64,000 nucleotides of DNA from Coix lacryma-jobi var. lacryma-jobi. Taxonomy: Eukaryota; Streptophyta; Magnoliopsida; Poales; Poaceae. The notes below the pieces were generated by a model. It made no database searches. It was not told where the DNA came from and worked only from the letters and a program-made list of their open reading frames with translations. Each line of letters starts with the position of its first letter. Within the stretch, counting starts at the first letter, position 1. The stretch spans positions 23,058,842 to 23,122,841 of the forward strand of contig CM019822.1 in the NCBI GenBank assembly GCA_009763385.1, written 5' to 3'. This document shows positions 22,401-33,653 of this stretch, one piece after another. A program made the translations under genes and the position numbers.

Positions 22401-23690
22401 CTTTGCCGTGGTGGAGGGAGAGGGCGGGGAGTGTCATGCGTGTCTACGGCTCCGATGGCTGCCCCCATCAGTTGGTGCGTCCACGTCTTCCTCTTCTACA
22501 AGGCTGCGACTTTCTTCCACTTCATGCCCCCTGAGCCAGCACCACTTAGCTGTACTACTTTCCCCGCATCACTCTCATCAATACCTAGTTCCTCAATCAA
22601 AATGTGTTACTGGAGCAGTAGAAATAATTTGACCTAACTGTGTATTCAGAACTCTGATGCTCACTGGAAGACATAAGATTTCAGATTCGAGGGTGTATTC
22701 CAAAATCTGTGGTTGTCTGGCCGGTATTCTCTTTCATATCCTTGCTTTTAAACTAGGCATGTAGCAGGAAATCCAACCTCTCTTTCTGCTGAAGCCCGAC
22801 TGATTTGAAAGCAGGCCATCTATATGTGATAGATGTAAGTAAAGTGAGACTTACTTTGCTCCTAGGATGCAGAGAATTACTTTTTTCTGAATTGCCATAT
22901 TTATCACAGGTTTTGGGCTGTCTTTACAGTTTTATTTCATCTGTTCGGCAAAATAGTGTTAATAGTTAAGCAATAATATGGTACAAATTAGGCAAAACAG
23001 TGTGGTTGATAAAGCAATAATAGTGATTGAGCTGTTGGGCTCAACTTTTTCAGTAGCGTATATTTTATTATCTTGATTTCTCCCTACTCATGTTACTGTT
23101 TTCCTTCAATTGGCATGTTCCTCTATATTCCATACTTGAATATCGTTCTGTTATATATGTGATTACTTCATAACCTGCAGGTTCCTTGGCATGTTCCATG
23201 TGGCGGTGTGTGCTATGGAGATGGAAATTTGCTGTTACACTGCACTCCTACCTGTTTATCTTATGGCATATTACAAAGACCATGGGTTAAATGTTGTACA
23301 CTCGCTATGCTCTTGTCATGAATAGAACATCGCTCACCAAGTCAGTTTCCTTCTCCTAATCATGAATTTGTTGTGCCATTGCTTTTTTTCAATAGAAATT
23401 AAAATGGTTTAATTCTAATCATGGCACATACAGAAAGTTACTGAAGAAGACTCATTATCTAGAAAATGAACAATGACATGCACAATTTTTTCTTGGTCAA
23501 TTGTTTCGTTCAGATTTTCAGTCAAACATCGTTTTTGTTTAGTTTTCAACTAGAATCTAGTAAATTCACTATGTTGCATCCTAACGGTTTCCCTCTTGTT
23601 TGCAGGATCGTGATCCTGTAGATGAATTCTAATACATGGACTTGCCTAAATACTTCAACCCCTACAAAGCATTTTCTTCAACAGTTACAA
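19440..23690 (+). other. Possible transcription unit of unknown nature
   Basis: A GC-rich segment (about 19470-20020) preceded by AT-rich DNA resembles a grass first exon: CT-rich leader CTCCTCTCTCCTCTATCTC at about 19590. AT-rich sequence follows with plausible acceptors at 21737-21739 (TTCTGCAG), 23178-23180 (ACCTGCAG) and 23604-23606 (TTTGCAG). No frame gives a recognisable protein. It may be a non-coding transcript, a decayed gene or a transposon-captured leader. Evidence is compositional only. Confidence 0.2.
20806..20906 (+). repeat. Two-copy tandem duplication, about 47 bp unit
   Basis: TTTTCAGATTATGT(A/G)TGCAGTAT followed by AATTTTCTTACT occurs twice in succession with a few differences. 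Confidence 0.7.
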
Positions 23691-24010
23691 GCAATTTAGT
23701 TTTGTTACTGTAGCAGTTTTAGTTAGCTCATTATCAAAAATACATGAGCAACGAAATATATGAAGGGAATCACCAGGAAGAATCGAAACAGGAAGAATCT
23801 TGGAGCGGAGATATGAAGGGAAGAAACATAGAAAATGCATTAATAGAAAATGCATTAATCTGGCTTTCAAATACCTGCTACAGTTGATACTTTTGCCTCA
23901 ACACTTGCTTAATGTTTGTTGTATGTGATTTTCTTGATCATCTTGGGTTCTATGGTTTTCTGGATGATACATGTGATTTTCTAGAATAAAATGCTGGGGA
24001 ATACCTGTAA

Positions 24011-27000
24011 CTATATAAAAGTTATAAAATTCTTATGGTAAAAGATGAATCTGCCTCTTCAGTGGACCTAGCTTGGGAGCTACGCTCGTTTGGTATGTGT
24101 CCGTTTGTAGCGTGCGGAGCTCTCTCTCCCGTTCTTGCTTCTTTCCTTGTCTAGAAAGGAGGTTTGGTTGGTTTCCTAAAATAGGATGTGCAGTCGGATG
24201 GTGGGTTTCCTGCATGCGCAGGTTCTAGTAAAATTCTTCTTCTTATCTAGATTCATAGAATCTTTCCCACTCGCCCGGCCTCGGCGCGGCGCTGTAGCCA
24301 GCTGGAACGACCGGTGGCGCCCGGCAAGCGAGGCTGCACTTCAGCCCGCGGGCAGCGGGAGCTTGACAACGGCGCATCCGACGGGGCGATGGAGCAACCG
24401 GCAATGGCATGAAAGCAGCGGTTCGTCGCGACCGCCAGCGACGGTGCGGGTTATGGGCAAGGGCAAGCGACGACAAACGGTGGCAGTCGCGCAAGCGAGC
24501 AATGGCGATAGATGGCAGCACGAGACCCTCGGTGATACCGACCGATTGCCCATCCCAACTTCCCAAATCCAAGTCCCATCCTCCAAGCAGCGCGCCACCA
24601 CGGCCCGCGCCCGCGATGACCGATCCCACCAGCCACCAACATCTCCCGGCCACCGCGTCCGCCGCCTATCGAAGGATCTTCGTTCCGCGGAACCCCCGGA
24701 TTCCGCATGACCCTGCTTCAAACGGACTCCGCCCGTCGCCTGCAACGGCTGCACGAGGGGGGGACGCCCGACGACCGCGTGCGTGGTGCGATGCGAGGGA
24801 GGCCGCGGTCCGCGCGGTTCGGCTGCTGCCCCGAGCCGTGGTAGCTGGTAAGTCAAATCTCTGCCTCTTTTGGTTGTCTGGCCAAATTGCTCGGTTTCTA
24901 GTTTGAGCAGATTTGATTTGGCAAGCAATATCTGGCAGCATCCATTCCTCCACTGCACTGATCTACCACAACACCGTTGTATAAGTAAAATCTACACTGA
25001 TCTACTACGACACCTTTAGATCAACGTATCGGTTAAACAGACCCAGACTCAAACGTGGCTCCTACTTTGCAATTCCTAATGCTCGGTCCAGAACTCCAGA
25101 TGTTCCTGCTAATCTGTATTTCTGTTCCTCCTTTGCTCATATAGTATAATTTATTTTTTAAGCTAACTTTGCTTGTAGAAATTAGCACGATAAAGAATTT
25201 ACATGTCTGTAACTGGCAGATGTGGATCAATTGAGACATCAGATTAAATCCTATTCTTAAATATGAATGAGATTTACAGTCACAATGTGATGCATGCCGT
25301 GGCATATAAGTGTTGTGCCAGTTTATGATTTATACCCTCATGGTCTTCATCATGTGATAGTTGTATTTGTCCACGGCTCACTTTCAATACTACTACTGTT
25401 TCTCTTCTTTTTTTTGTCAATTAATCACTATTCTATTTCAGATCCAAGTGTTGTCACGGGCACTATGCTTTTGTGGCTTGAGGTGGGTTACTTCCATTTG
25501 CAATGGGTGGTGGAGTTACAATTAATTTTGCTGGTGATGAGTCGATATTTAGTTCTGGATAGGGAATTTAGCATCTATACTATAAGAATACATTTTCCTT
25601 TCGAGTGCTGTATGTTTTCTAAGGGGGTTGGATATTAGGAACCAGGAACTTTCTCAAAAGGGGGGGGGGGGGGGGGTGCTTTATGCATCACCTCCAGATC
25701 TTTTTTGTTTTTGAAGATTATATTAAGAGTATTTGCTTAGTTAGCCTAATCTTTTTACCATAAAATATTTGGTCTTGATATACAAAATAAATTCTGTATT
25801 TGTATCCAAAAGTTGTTTCAATAATTCATTCTTAGTCCTTTTTTGCTTAATGGCTTAATAAGGTACACTTTATAACTGACAGGTTGCTACCTAAACCTGA
25901 ATGCCAAGTCCTGAAATGAGATCATGGAGACTTGAGAATTATCAAGGACCCATTTGAGTATTTGAGTCACCTAAACATCAGTTATATTTGTTTCTGCAGT
26001 TGATAGGACCATCGTCTCATTGCAAATCTATTACTTTCCTAACACATTTTCTTCAATTTTGTATCACTCAATGAATCTTAAGGTGACAATTTTGTGTAAT
26101 CTTGTCCTTATTGAGCCAACCTGGTATATTATAAACTAATACTTTGTTCTTTTAGTTTAATATAAGATATAAATTTTGCTTCTAGCCATTATTTAGTACC
26201 CAATTTTTAGTGGGCTATCTTCTTTTGTCATGATGGCCAATCTGGCCTTTTAATTAGACAAAGTGCTGATGATAAATAATTTCTACAAATATTGCTCACT
26301 TATTTAAGAAAATTCTTCTGATCTATTGATGTAATTCCCAATACATATTTATGGCAGATTTAGAGTAATTGATGTGTACTATGTTTATGTATACTGTTTA
26401 ATACTGATATTGATCAATAGTACAACAGTGAGCATTACATACCACAACCAGCATTATATGCTTTATACAGTTGATAGTTCTATAAGCTTTGTAGTTTGTT
26501 CTTTGTCGACTTAGAAAATTTCCTATGGCGTCAACATGTTTCCTTGTTTAGTGTTTACTCATTTACTCAATATTCGTACAAACTAGATCAGGTAGCAAAT
26601 CTGTAGAAGAACAACAAGACAACTTCTGCAGAGTGAATCTACGATAACAATGTGAACTATGCGAAATCTGAAATTCAAACATGGATTCTCTAAATAGAAT
26701 ATCAGGTTTTGATTGAAGTAGATATTCTGGTAATTCCCATGGTCTCCAAGCACACTGGTGTTTACTGCGCTATTAATCTTTCTTGTAATATTTCTCACCA
26801 GAGCATCATCCCAGTGGTTCTATTTGCTGCACATCGTCTATGGAAACAAAGGTCTTAGTGTTATTCCCTTAAACCATACTAAATGTTCCTGTAGCTTGAA
26901 TAAAATAATATATTTGCTGTGTAGCTGGTAATAAAACTGCTTCTCCCAGTTGAATGGATTAATATTTCCATTATCATCTAATTCTGGTTCAGCTTTAACT

Positions 27001-28980
27001 TTTAAGCATTTCTGGAACCATTCATAGGAAATTGCTGATAATAGCGTCCGCCTAATTAGCATGCTTTCAAGAAGGTGCAAGAAGCTGGGCTGGAGCATTC
27101 TGTTGTCTCCAGGTAACCTTTTTTTTCCCCCTTGACATCTAATTTTGTAACTTTTATTCATAGGTCTTCAGTTGTGCATGCAGCATACTTATATCCTGCT
27201 TAAACCAGCTGCCAGTGACATTGATTGTTATAAAGCATTATAGGAGCATAACCAGATTGTGTTCACAAAAAATGAGCTGGCAATTCCATTATATTATGCA
27301 TTGCTATATTGTCCTGTACAATCTTACCTTAGAGGGATAATTGGTGATGAAGCTGAAGCCACTATCATCTGTTTGATTTAAATTCTAACCATATTGTAAG
27401 GCATTCACCATGTGACATTTCAAGAGACAGGACTGGCATTTTGACTATCATCTTCCCACACAGAGTTATCAATGCCTTTGACTTAGTGATCCCATATCAC
27501 GACAGGGAAAGGCTCAAGAAGAGTCCAAGACTAACCTACAACTACAGCCATATCATAGCCTGTCACATAAATGAACACAGGCCAGCAATTCTCATTGGTG
27601 CATGTTATTTTTACCTATCATTGTCACCGTCCACCAACCTGTTCGGGTCGCTAGTGGCCAACCTTCACGCATGACATCTTTCAAATTGAGCGTGAGCAAG
27701 CTGTCTGTCCTTCCCTTCGAGCTCCTATTCTTATATTATTCTAGTGGTTGACACATTTCAGTGAGAGTCAACTTGGAGTAAACAAAGGAACTCCTTTACC
27801 CACCTGCCATTCAGACCACCATACACAGAGCCTACTCCTGATGCACTTTCTCTCTTCTGGTTAGAATATATGATGCGCGTGCTTAATGCTGCCTATCCCT
27901 GTTTTGTCTCTCTAACTTTCCTAAAGGTGAAAGGTCCTCATGTAGTCATTCATGCACATATAATATTACCACTTGAGAAGCTTTATTAGCAGGCGTGATG
28001 GACCTGAAGTAGTTGTTAATGGTCTTAACCATATTGTAAATGTGGATAGAGTAGGGAGGGTGTTTCTTCCTCTCTCTTGTCAAATTCAAGTTGAAAACTT
28101 TTCCACCCCACTTAGGTTGACATCTCACCCCCAATCACCATTTGACGCTGTTAACTTTGAGCCTTGGAAGGAAAATTCTCATGGCCACGCTTTTCTCAGA
28201 AAACTACCCAGAGTGCGGAATGGGTCCCCTGCACCATGAATGGAGACACCTTAGGGGTATTGCAAACACAATGTACTCCTATGTTTATCCCCTGCTAGGC
28301 GAGCAGGTTGAAAAGTTGCTACTGTCCCTCTCACAACATTCCTTTAGGTGGAGGAGAAAGCCAAATACAGGTAGCTGACCCCAGAGGACAATTAGATTAG
28401 TGAGTATTGTTGGTGCACGCCTCCCCATCCTCTGTTTCAATTGTTAAAAGTGCCAATATTTATGGGTCAGATCAGTGCGGTGATCAGTGATGAGTTTTGT
28501 AAGGATTTTATAGCCTAAGTGGATGTTGCCTTAATTTTGGTGGGAAGCTACCGCTCTCTCATGTCTAAAATTCTTGAAATAAAGTACTGTATTGTCTGCA
28601 TTTTATCAGATGAGAGGTGATAATTCTGCCATTTGAGCGCGGACCGAATGTTCTGATACTGACAAGTGTAATGAGCAATTCTGGTTTCCACTGAAGTTCC
28701 GCTGTTAAATAAATAAATTTGTGGCTTCTCCTCAATTTGTTTTTTCTAGAGTCTAGGGGTGGTCCAGGATATCATTGATATGAAGAAAGGCTATCTGAAG
28801 CATGCTGCTTTCGATGGGACAGGTTTTGAGCTTGTAGTCCACTATATTCCCTTTTACGTGGCCACGTGCCAGAGTCCAATCGGTGGTGAATTATACCAGT
28901 GGTCAATCGGTGGTGAATTATACCAGCGGTCAGTTTGTGTTTCAATTTGAGTATCATTATTCGGTAAAAGTCGCACTAGC
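24011..28980 (+). other. Possible multi-exon transcription unit, unrecognised
   Basis: CTATATAAAAG at about 24011-24021 could be a TATA box. A GC-rich segment (24240-24848) ends in a good donor (GTAGCTG followed by GTAAGT). Short exon-like open segments with splice signals follow on the + strand: 25440-25482 (acceptor TTTCAG, peptide DPSVVTGTMLLWLE), about 27030-27112 (ends CTCCAG before GTAACC, peptide SVRLISMLSRRCKKLGW) and 28750-28820 (peptide GVVQDIIDMKKGYLKHA). I do not recognise a family, and the frames are not shown to join. It may be a decayed host gene. Confidence 0.2.
25660..25676 (+). repeat. Poly(G) run of 17
   Basis: An uninterrupted run of G, preceded by CTCAAAA and followed by TGCTTTATG. 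The exact length may be unreliable in an assembly. Confidence 0.8.
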
Positions 28981-28997
28981 TGACTGCTCATAGTCTT

Positions 28998-30426
28998 GGG
29001 GCCTGTTTGGTTTGAAGCCACAGATTGCCACGCCTAAACTTAAGTATCGCCACACATGTAGCTTGCCATAATCTGTGGCAAAACTAGGGCCTGTTTGGTT
29101 GGTGACCGTAACTTGCCACGCCTGACCTTCGGCAAACTGTGGCTGCCACAGAAAGTGTGGCGAGCAAAATTGAAGCCACACTTGTGGCAAAGTTTGGCAC
29201 GAAAATGAGTCTATGACGTGTGGGGCATGGTTCTGAGAAAGTGTGGCGTGCCATAGCTGTGGCAGTGAACCAAACGACTGCCAGAAAAACTGTGGCACGA
29301 CGAATCTGTGGCATGGCAAGTTCTGGTCACCAACCAAACGCACCCCTAGACTGTTTGGTTAGTGACTAAGGTTAGGCAAAATAAGTATGGCTGTTGTTTG
29401 GATTGCTACCAAAAAAACATGGCAAAAAGTTGTGGCATCTTCCCCTGCACTTGTATTACCCAGGCATGCAAAGTATCACCAGTACCACTTGCATTACACA
29501 ACCAGCACATTTGCTAATGATGAATTAATTAATTTTAATAGATCCGTCTTGCTAATTAGCATATGACGGTGTAATTAGTTTTATAATTAATTTGATTTTA
29601 ATAGACTAAATTAGTACTAGAACCTTCGAACGAGAAAATGAACACCCTTTAGTGTAGCAAAAGTCATACTTTTGCTAATTACCTACATTGTTGTTTGCTA
29701 GTAATTGCTAGTGTTAATGGTGTCTAAAACGTCTTTTGTTTATTTTTTTTTCTTTTTCTCTTTTTTTCTTCCTCAATTATTTTATTTCTCTCTCTCATAT
29801 ATTAATCCGGTTGGATGCCTTCCTATCCACCGCATGCCTGGCTTCCTCAGTCCTCACTTCACCATGAGCTTCTTTTAAAAAAATTACCACGAGAACCTTA
29901 TCCTCCGCACGGCGAAAGCTTCTCACAGTCTAGTAATGGCGTGGGCGAGCCCAATCCATCTGCCCCGGCAACTCCCACGGAACAGTCGCCCGTCCTCGCT
30001 GCCCAGGTACAGCCACGCACCTGCCCTCCCACACTCTGGCCCCTCGGAGCTCGCCGCGCCGCCGTTCTTAGAGCTCGCATCTGCATGCCGCCGTTCTTCT
30101 AGCATCTGCATGCCATGGATGACTGAAATCAAGCACGAGTCCAACCTCTGTCATGGATGACCACCACGCTCGTCGGTCCCGTGCAGCCAGTGGCCACCGC
30201 AAATGGTGAGAGGGGCAGGAGGCGGGGTCGCGGGGTTGACAGCAGCTGTGGCGGAGGCGGGAGGCGGATGAAACGGCCGCCACACTTTTGCTGAGAAAAG
30301 TTGTGGCGAGATGATTTTTTGGCGGTGGCGAGCCATATCTGTGCGCTAAACCAAACGGCTACCAAAGTGTGTGTGGCGAGCCTAATGTTAGTCGTGGCGA
30401 CTTGTGGCGTGCATCCAAACATCCCC
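28998..30426. mobile_element. Non-autonomous TIR element, about 1.4 kb, with nested MITE and GC-rich insert
   Basis: The left end GGGGCCTGTTTGGTTTGAAG and the reverse complement of the right end, GGGGGATGTTTGGATGCACG, are alike. They continue as GCCACAGATTGCCACGCCTAA versus GCCACAAGTCGCCACGACTAA. A complete related MITE is nested at 29087-29345. The interior at 29930-30290 is GC-rich and may be captured host sequence, without a recognisable protein. The flanks CTT / CTG do not make a clean duplication. It is probably PIF/Harbinger-like, with hAT as an alternative. Confidence 0.55.
29087..29345. mobile_element. Tourist-like MITE, 259 bp, CTA duplication
   Basis: The ends are GGGCCTGTTTGGTTGGTGACC and the complement of GGGTGCGTTTGGTTGGTGACC. 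They are flanked by CTA at 29084-29086 and 29346-29348. Both arms repeat TTGCCACG and TGTGGC words in opposite orientation. It is non-coding. Confidence 0.75.
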
Positions 30427-30592
30427 CTGATGAATAAGTTTGGGCGGCCTCGTTCTGTACCAAATTTCAATCTCAAGTAACAGTTTTATTTGAAACCTAA
30501 ATATGATATCACTACATTAGTAGGCTATTCCCATGCTGCAGAAGAGAGCTCAGGAGTTTCTTTTCAGCGGAAACATGCACAGTACTACTTTA

Positions 30593-30832
30593 GGGCCTGT
30601 TTGGTTAGAGCCCTCTAGAGTTTAGCCACTAAAATTAGTTCCTAAATTACCAAACACGTCACTAAAGTTTAGATGCCACTAAAATTTAGGGGTCTAGTCA
30701 TGAAGAGATAGCTAAAAGTGACTAAACTTTAGTGGTCTTTAGTCACTATATAACCAAACATGGTCACTAAACTCTAAGGAGTATTAAATTTTAGTGGACA
30801 CTAAACCTTAGGGGGCGTAACCAAATAGGGTC
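30593..30832. mobile_element. Tourist-like (PIF/Harbinger) MITE, 240 bp, TTA duplication
   Basis: It starts GGGCCTGTTTGGTTAGAG and ends CGTAACCAAATAGGGTC, flanked by TTA at 30590-30592 and 30833-30835. The interior is made of CACTAAA(A/C)TTTAG words in both directions. Confidence 0.8.
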
Positions 30833-30835
30833 TTA

Positions 30836-32360
30836 GTCATAAGCTCACATGTTCGATGTTTTATGCTGCGCATGTATTACTCAATGATGGATATAATCAA
30901 TTTTTGCACCTGATCGGATGTTCTACGTTCTTGCATTTTTTTTTTAATTTTGAAAAAAGGACGTGTGTAGCTTGGTCTCTGCTGATCCTTAATGTTAGCA
31001 TGCTCTATTATTGAGCGTTATTATGTGGGGTCATATAATATATACTCAATTGCTCATGTATTTTGGTTGTATATTAGATATTACGTACAGACCAAACCAC
31101 TTGCTTCACAAGAGATGGGGTGATATCCTCAATTGTAGAAAGGCAACAAAATATTATGCTGTTTGGCTGTTTCCCTTTCCGCAGCTGACCCGCAGTTGAT
31201 TTTCCTCTTGTGTTCAGATTGCAGCTCCATGCTTTCCTGGCACTGACACTACACCATATGTGACGCAAAGGAGTCAGAGATCAAGTGATTGCAGCCGTGA
31301 AACAACCCTGCCCGCGTCCACTGCCACTTCCACCACCGTCACCAACCCTACAGCTACAGGCGAGCGAGCCCTTTCCGTTCCGCTGCACTGCAAAAACTCT
31401 GCTCCAGTGCTTGCCGAGTAAAAGGAGCAGGGCATGGCAAGGTGGTGGCGCACGCAGTGCAGTGACCAGCGTAGGGGAACTATGCGTAAACGACAGAGGA
31501 TTTTGTTTTCCTTGAGGGTCAATGGTCGAAGATTTTCAAGCTTCTGAATGCTGACCCACTCAACTACTCAAGTGGCAGCAAGACTCCAAAGCGTAGTGGC
31601 ACTGATTACTGTTGTCTAGGAATATTCCCTCTCTAACGGTTCAAGCTGAGTTATGATGTCGGCTGCTTCATTCAGGAAAGATAAACACCGGCCATGGTTA
31701 CAGTGAAAGCCAGAGCCCAGAGGGGGAAAGGTCAGCTCTCAGCTGGGATTGGTTCGATCGAATTTTGTAGTGACGTGATAGGACGCTTCAGTGGCGAGTG
31801 GCTCCTTTTACTCGGCATGAATGGTGGTGTAGATCCTACCCTCGGAGACATATCCTAACACTACTGGTACTCTGCTCGTGTGCGAACAGCATCTACCTTG
31901 CCGTTGCTGGAATCATTCGGTGCAGACAATGACATTTCGGAGGAGGATGCAGTTGGCCCAGTGGAGAGTATCAGAGGATGCTTTTCGTTAGAGAACAAAG
32001 TCCGTGCATTTTTGGTGACCGAACTGCCTGGGATCCTAATGCTAATGGTGACCGAACAAAGTTCGTGCGTGCCTAGACAAAATTTGGGTGTCGTTTTGCA
32101 TGAAAGCCCCCTAAATTAGTTACTTCATGTGAGCTATTGTAAGTACTACCTTCCGTAGACCATCGTTTTTGGACTTTTGGTCGCCCATCATCTAATATAC
32201 AAGAGAAGGATGTTAAGTTATGACTGCCGACCATCGAGTTCTCCGTATGACCTGCCTTTATTCTATTCTGTTCTGTTCTACGCTGGCCAATTGTGACTGT
32301 GCTAGGATCTTCATGAACTGAAGTCGATGTGCTCTTCCACTGCATCTACAAAACCTTAAT
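30836..32360. other. Intergenic, no gene recognised
   Basis: No frame longer than about 80 codons and no recognisable motif. A moderately GC-rich stretch at 31290-31480 has weak open frames on both strands. Confidence 0.55.
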
Positions 32361-32362
32361 TA

Positions 32363-32602
32363 CTCTCTCCATATAGGAAATAGATGACGTTTTAGACAAG
32401 GTTTCGATCAAACATTGAGAATATAAATCATGAATAACTTTTAAATTATTGAGTTTGAAAATATAGAAACCATATGAATAGATTTGTCTTGAAAAATACT
32501 TTCATAAAAATATACATATATCACATTTTGATAAATATTTTTTGGTATAAAGGAGACTGTATCAATGTCCAAAACGTCATCTATTTTTCTATACGGAGGG
32601 AG
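32363..32602. mobile_element. Stowaway MITE, 240 bp, TA duplication
   Basis: The ends CTCTCTCCATATAGGAAATAG and CTATTTTTCTATACGGAGGGAG are flanked by TA (32361-32362 and 32603-32604). The sequence is closely related to 63467-63724 and more distantly to 46953-47210, sharing CAAACATTGAGAATATAAAT and TAACTTTTAAATT. Confidence 0.9.
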
Positions 32603-32623
32603 TATATCCTTCTTGTGACATAT

Positions 32624-33277
32624 TGTTGGAAACACAATTGCCCCACCTCCGCACTTGTGCGGGGGAGTGGCGAAGGTGACCAAGTGTCGGGAGCAATAGC
32701 GAAGACTAAGGAAACGAAGGCAGAGTTGTTGTGGCTCTGTTCCCAAAAAAGATCGTTTTTTTCTTACACTGTTCACCCCCCGGTATTTATAGGGGATACC
32801 AAGGGGTGCCGACCAAATTACAGTAGGGTACAAGAAAGATTCCTCTGCGCTACTCATACAGAAGGGCAAACTCGTACAAACACAGCCGGAGCCGAAACCC
32901 TAGCCTACTTTCCATGCGCCCGCCGCCGCTCGGTTCACGCTCACCCCGATGGAAAGACGAGGGCCGACCTTCGTTTTGCGGAGGCATCCGCCCAGTTGCA
33001 GAGTTTGAGGTTCCTCGCCACAAGTTGGGTCTGGGCCTTTTGGCGAAGGTACGCGGGATGCGCGAGGGTCACTCCCAGCGCTCTTCACGCCCCTTTCCTG
33101 CAAAAAGTACCTGAACACCTCCGAAGGTTGGGTCAGTATTCAGAGGTTTGATTGGCGATCTGAGAGACTTAACAGGATGAAATAGGGGGTAGGCGGCGAA
33201 GGTGCGCGGGACGCGCGAGGGCTGCTTTGTTTCGCCAGCCTGCGTGGTGCCTCTGCCGAGGGCCCCTTTCCCCAACA
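32624..33277 (-). repeat. 3' LTR of the Tat-like element, complete, 654 bp
   Basis: On the - strand it begins TGTTGGGGAAAGGGGCCC and ends GGGGCAATTGTGTTTCCAACA, giving TG...CA ends. It carries the CTATAAATAC TATA region seen in all copies. CATAT lies outside. Confidence 0.9.
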
Positions 33278-33498
33278 GTAGCCCCTCGTTGTCTTGGATC
33301 TAAAGAACCGTGTTTAGGTCCAAGCAGCGCCTTTCAACGGGAAAAGAGACGGGACCCTCGGCAGCAACGCCCGCGGCTGCTTTTGGGCCGGGCCGTAGTA
33401 TTGTTTTTTGAACTGTAGGAGTCCGTTTCGTTTTTTGTGCCGTGGCTTTTTTGGTTTTCGTGCCGGTATTATCGGGTGGGGCGTTCCGCCACCCGGTC

Positions 33499-33507
33499 TA
33501 TAAATAG
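33499..33507 (+). promoter_or_regulatory. TATA box of the retroelement's internal ORF
   Basis: TATAAATAG lies outside the LTR, about 155 bp before the ATG at 33654. A 17-codon upstream ORF (33583-33636) lies in the presumed leader. This implies an LTR-independent promoter facing away from the adjacent LTR. Confidence 0.6.
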
Positions 33508-33653
33508 AAGGGGTGGGTGAGGAGTTTGGATTGTGCCCTCCTCTGCTATAGCCATCCTGCTGTTGCAATTTGCTTGTAGCGAATGTTTGTTTTAGCTTGT
33601 CTGCGAGGGTTGAGACAGGCGTTCGCTGTTCGGTAGCGTTAGCAGCTGAAAAG

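Noticed and set aside
25660..25676. Poly(G) run as a regulatory or G-quadruplex element
   Set aside because: A homopolymer in intergenic DNA, possibly a sequencing or assembly length artefact.
32474..33151. 225-codon + strand frame across the Stowaway element and LTR
   Set aside because: It runs through two unrelated repeats. The same LTR frames recur at 36520-36738 and 42412-42630 as repeat shadows.
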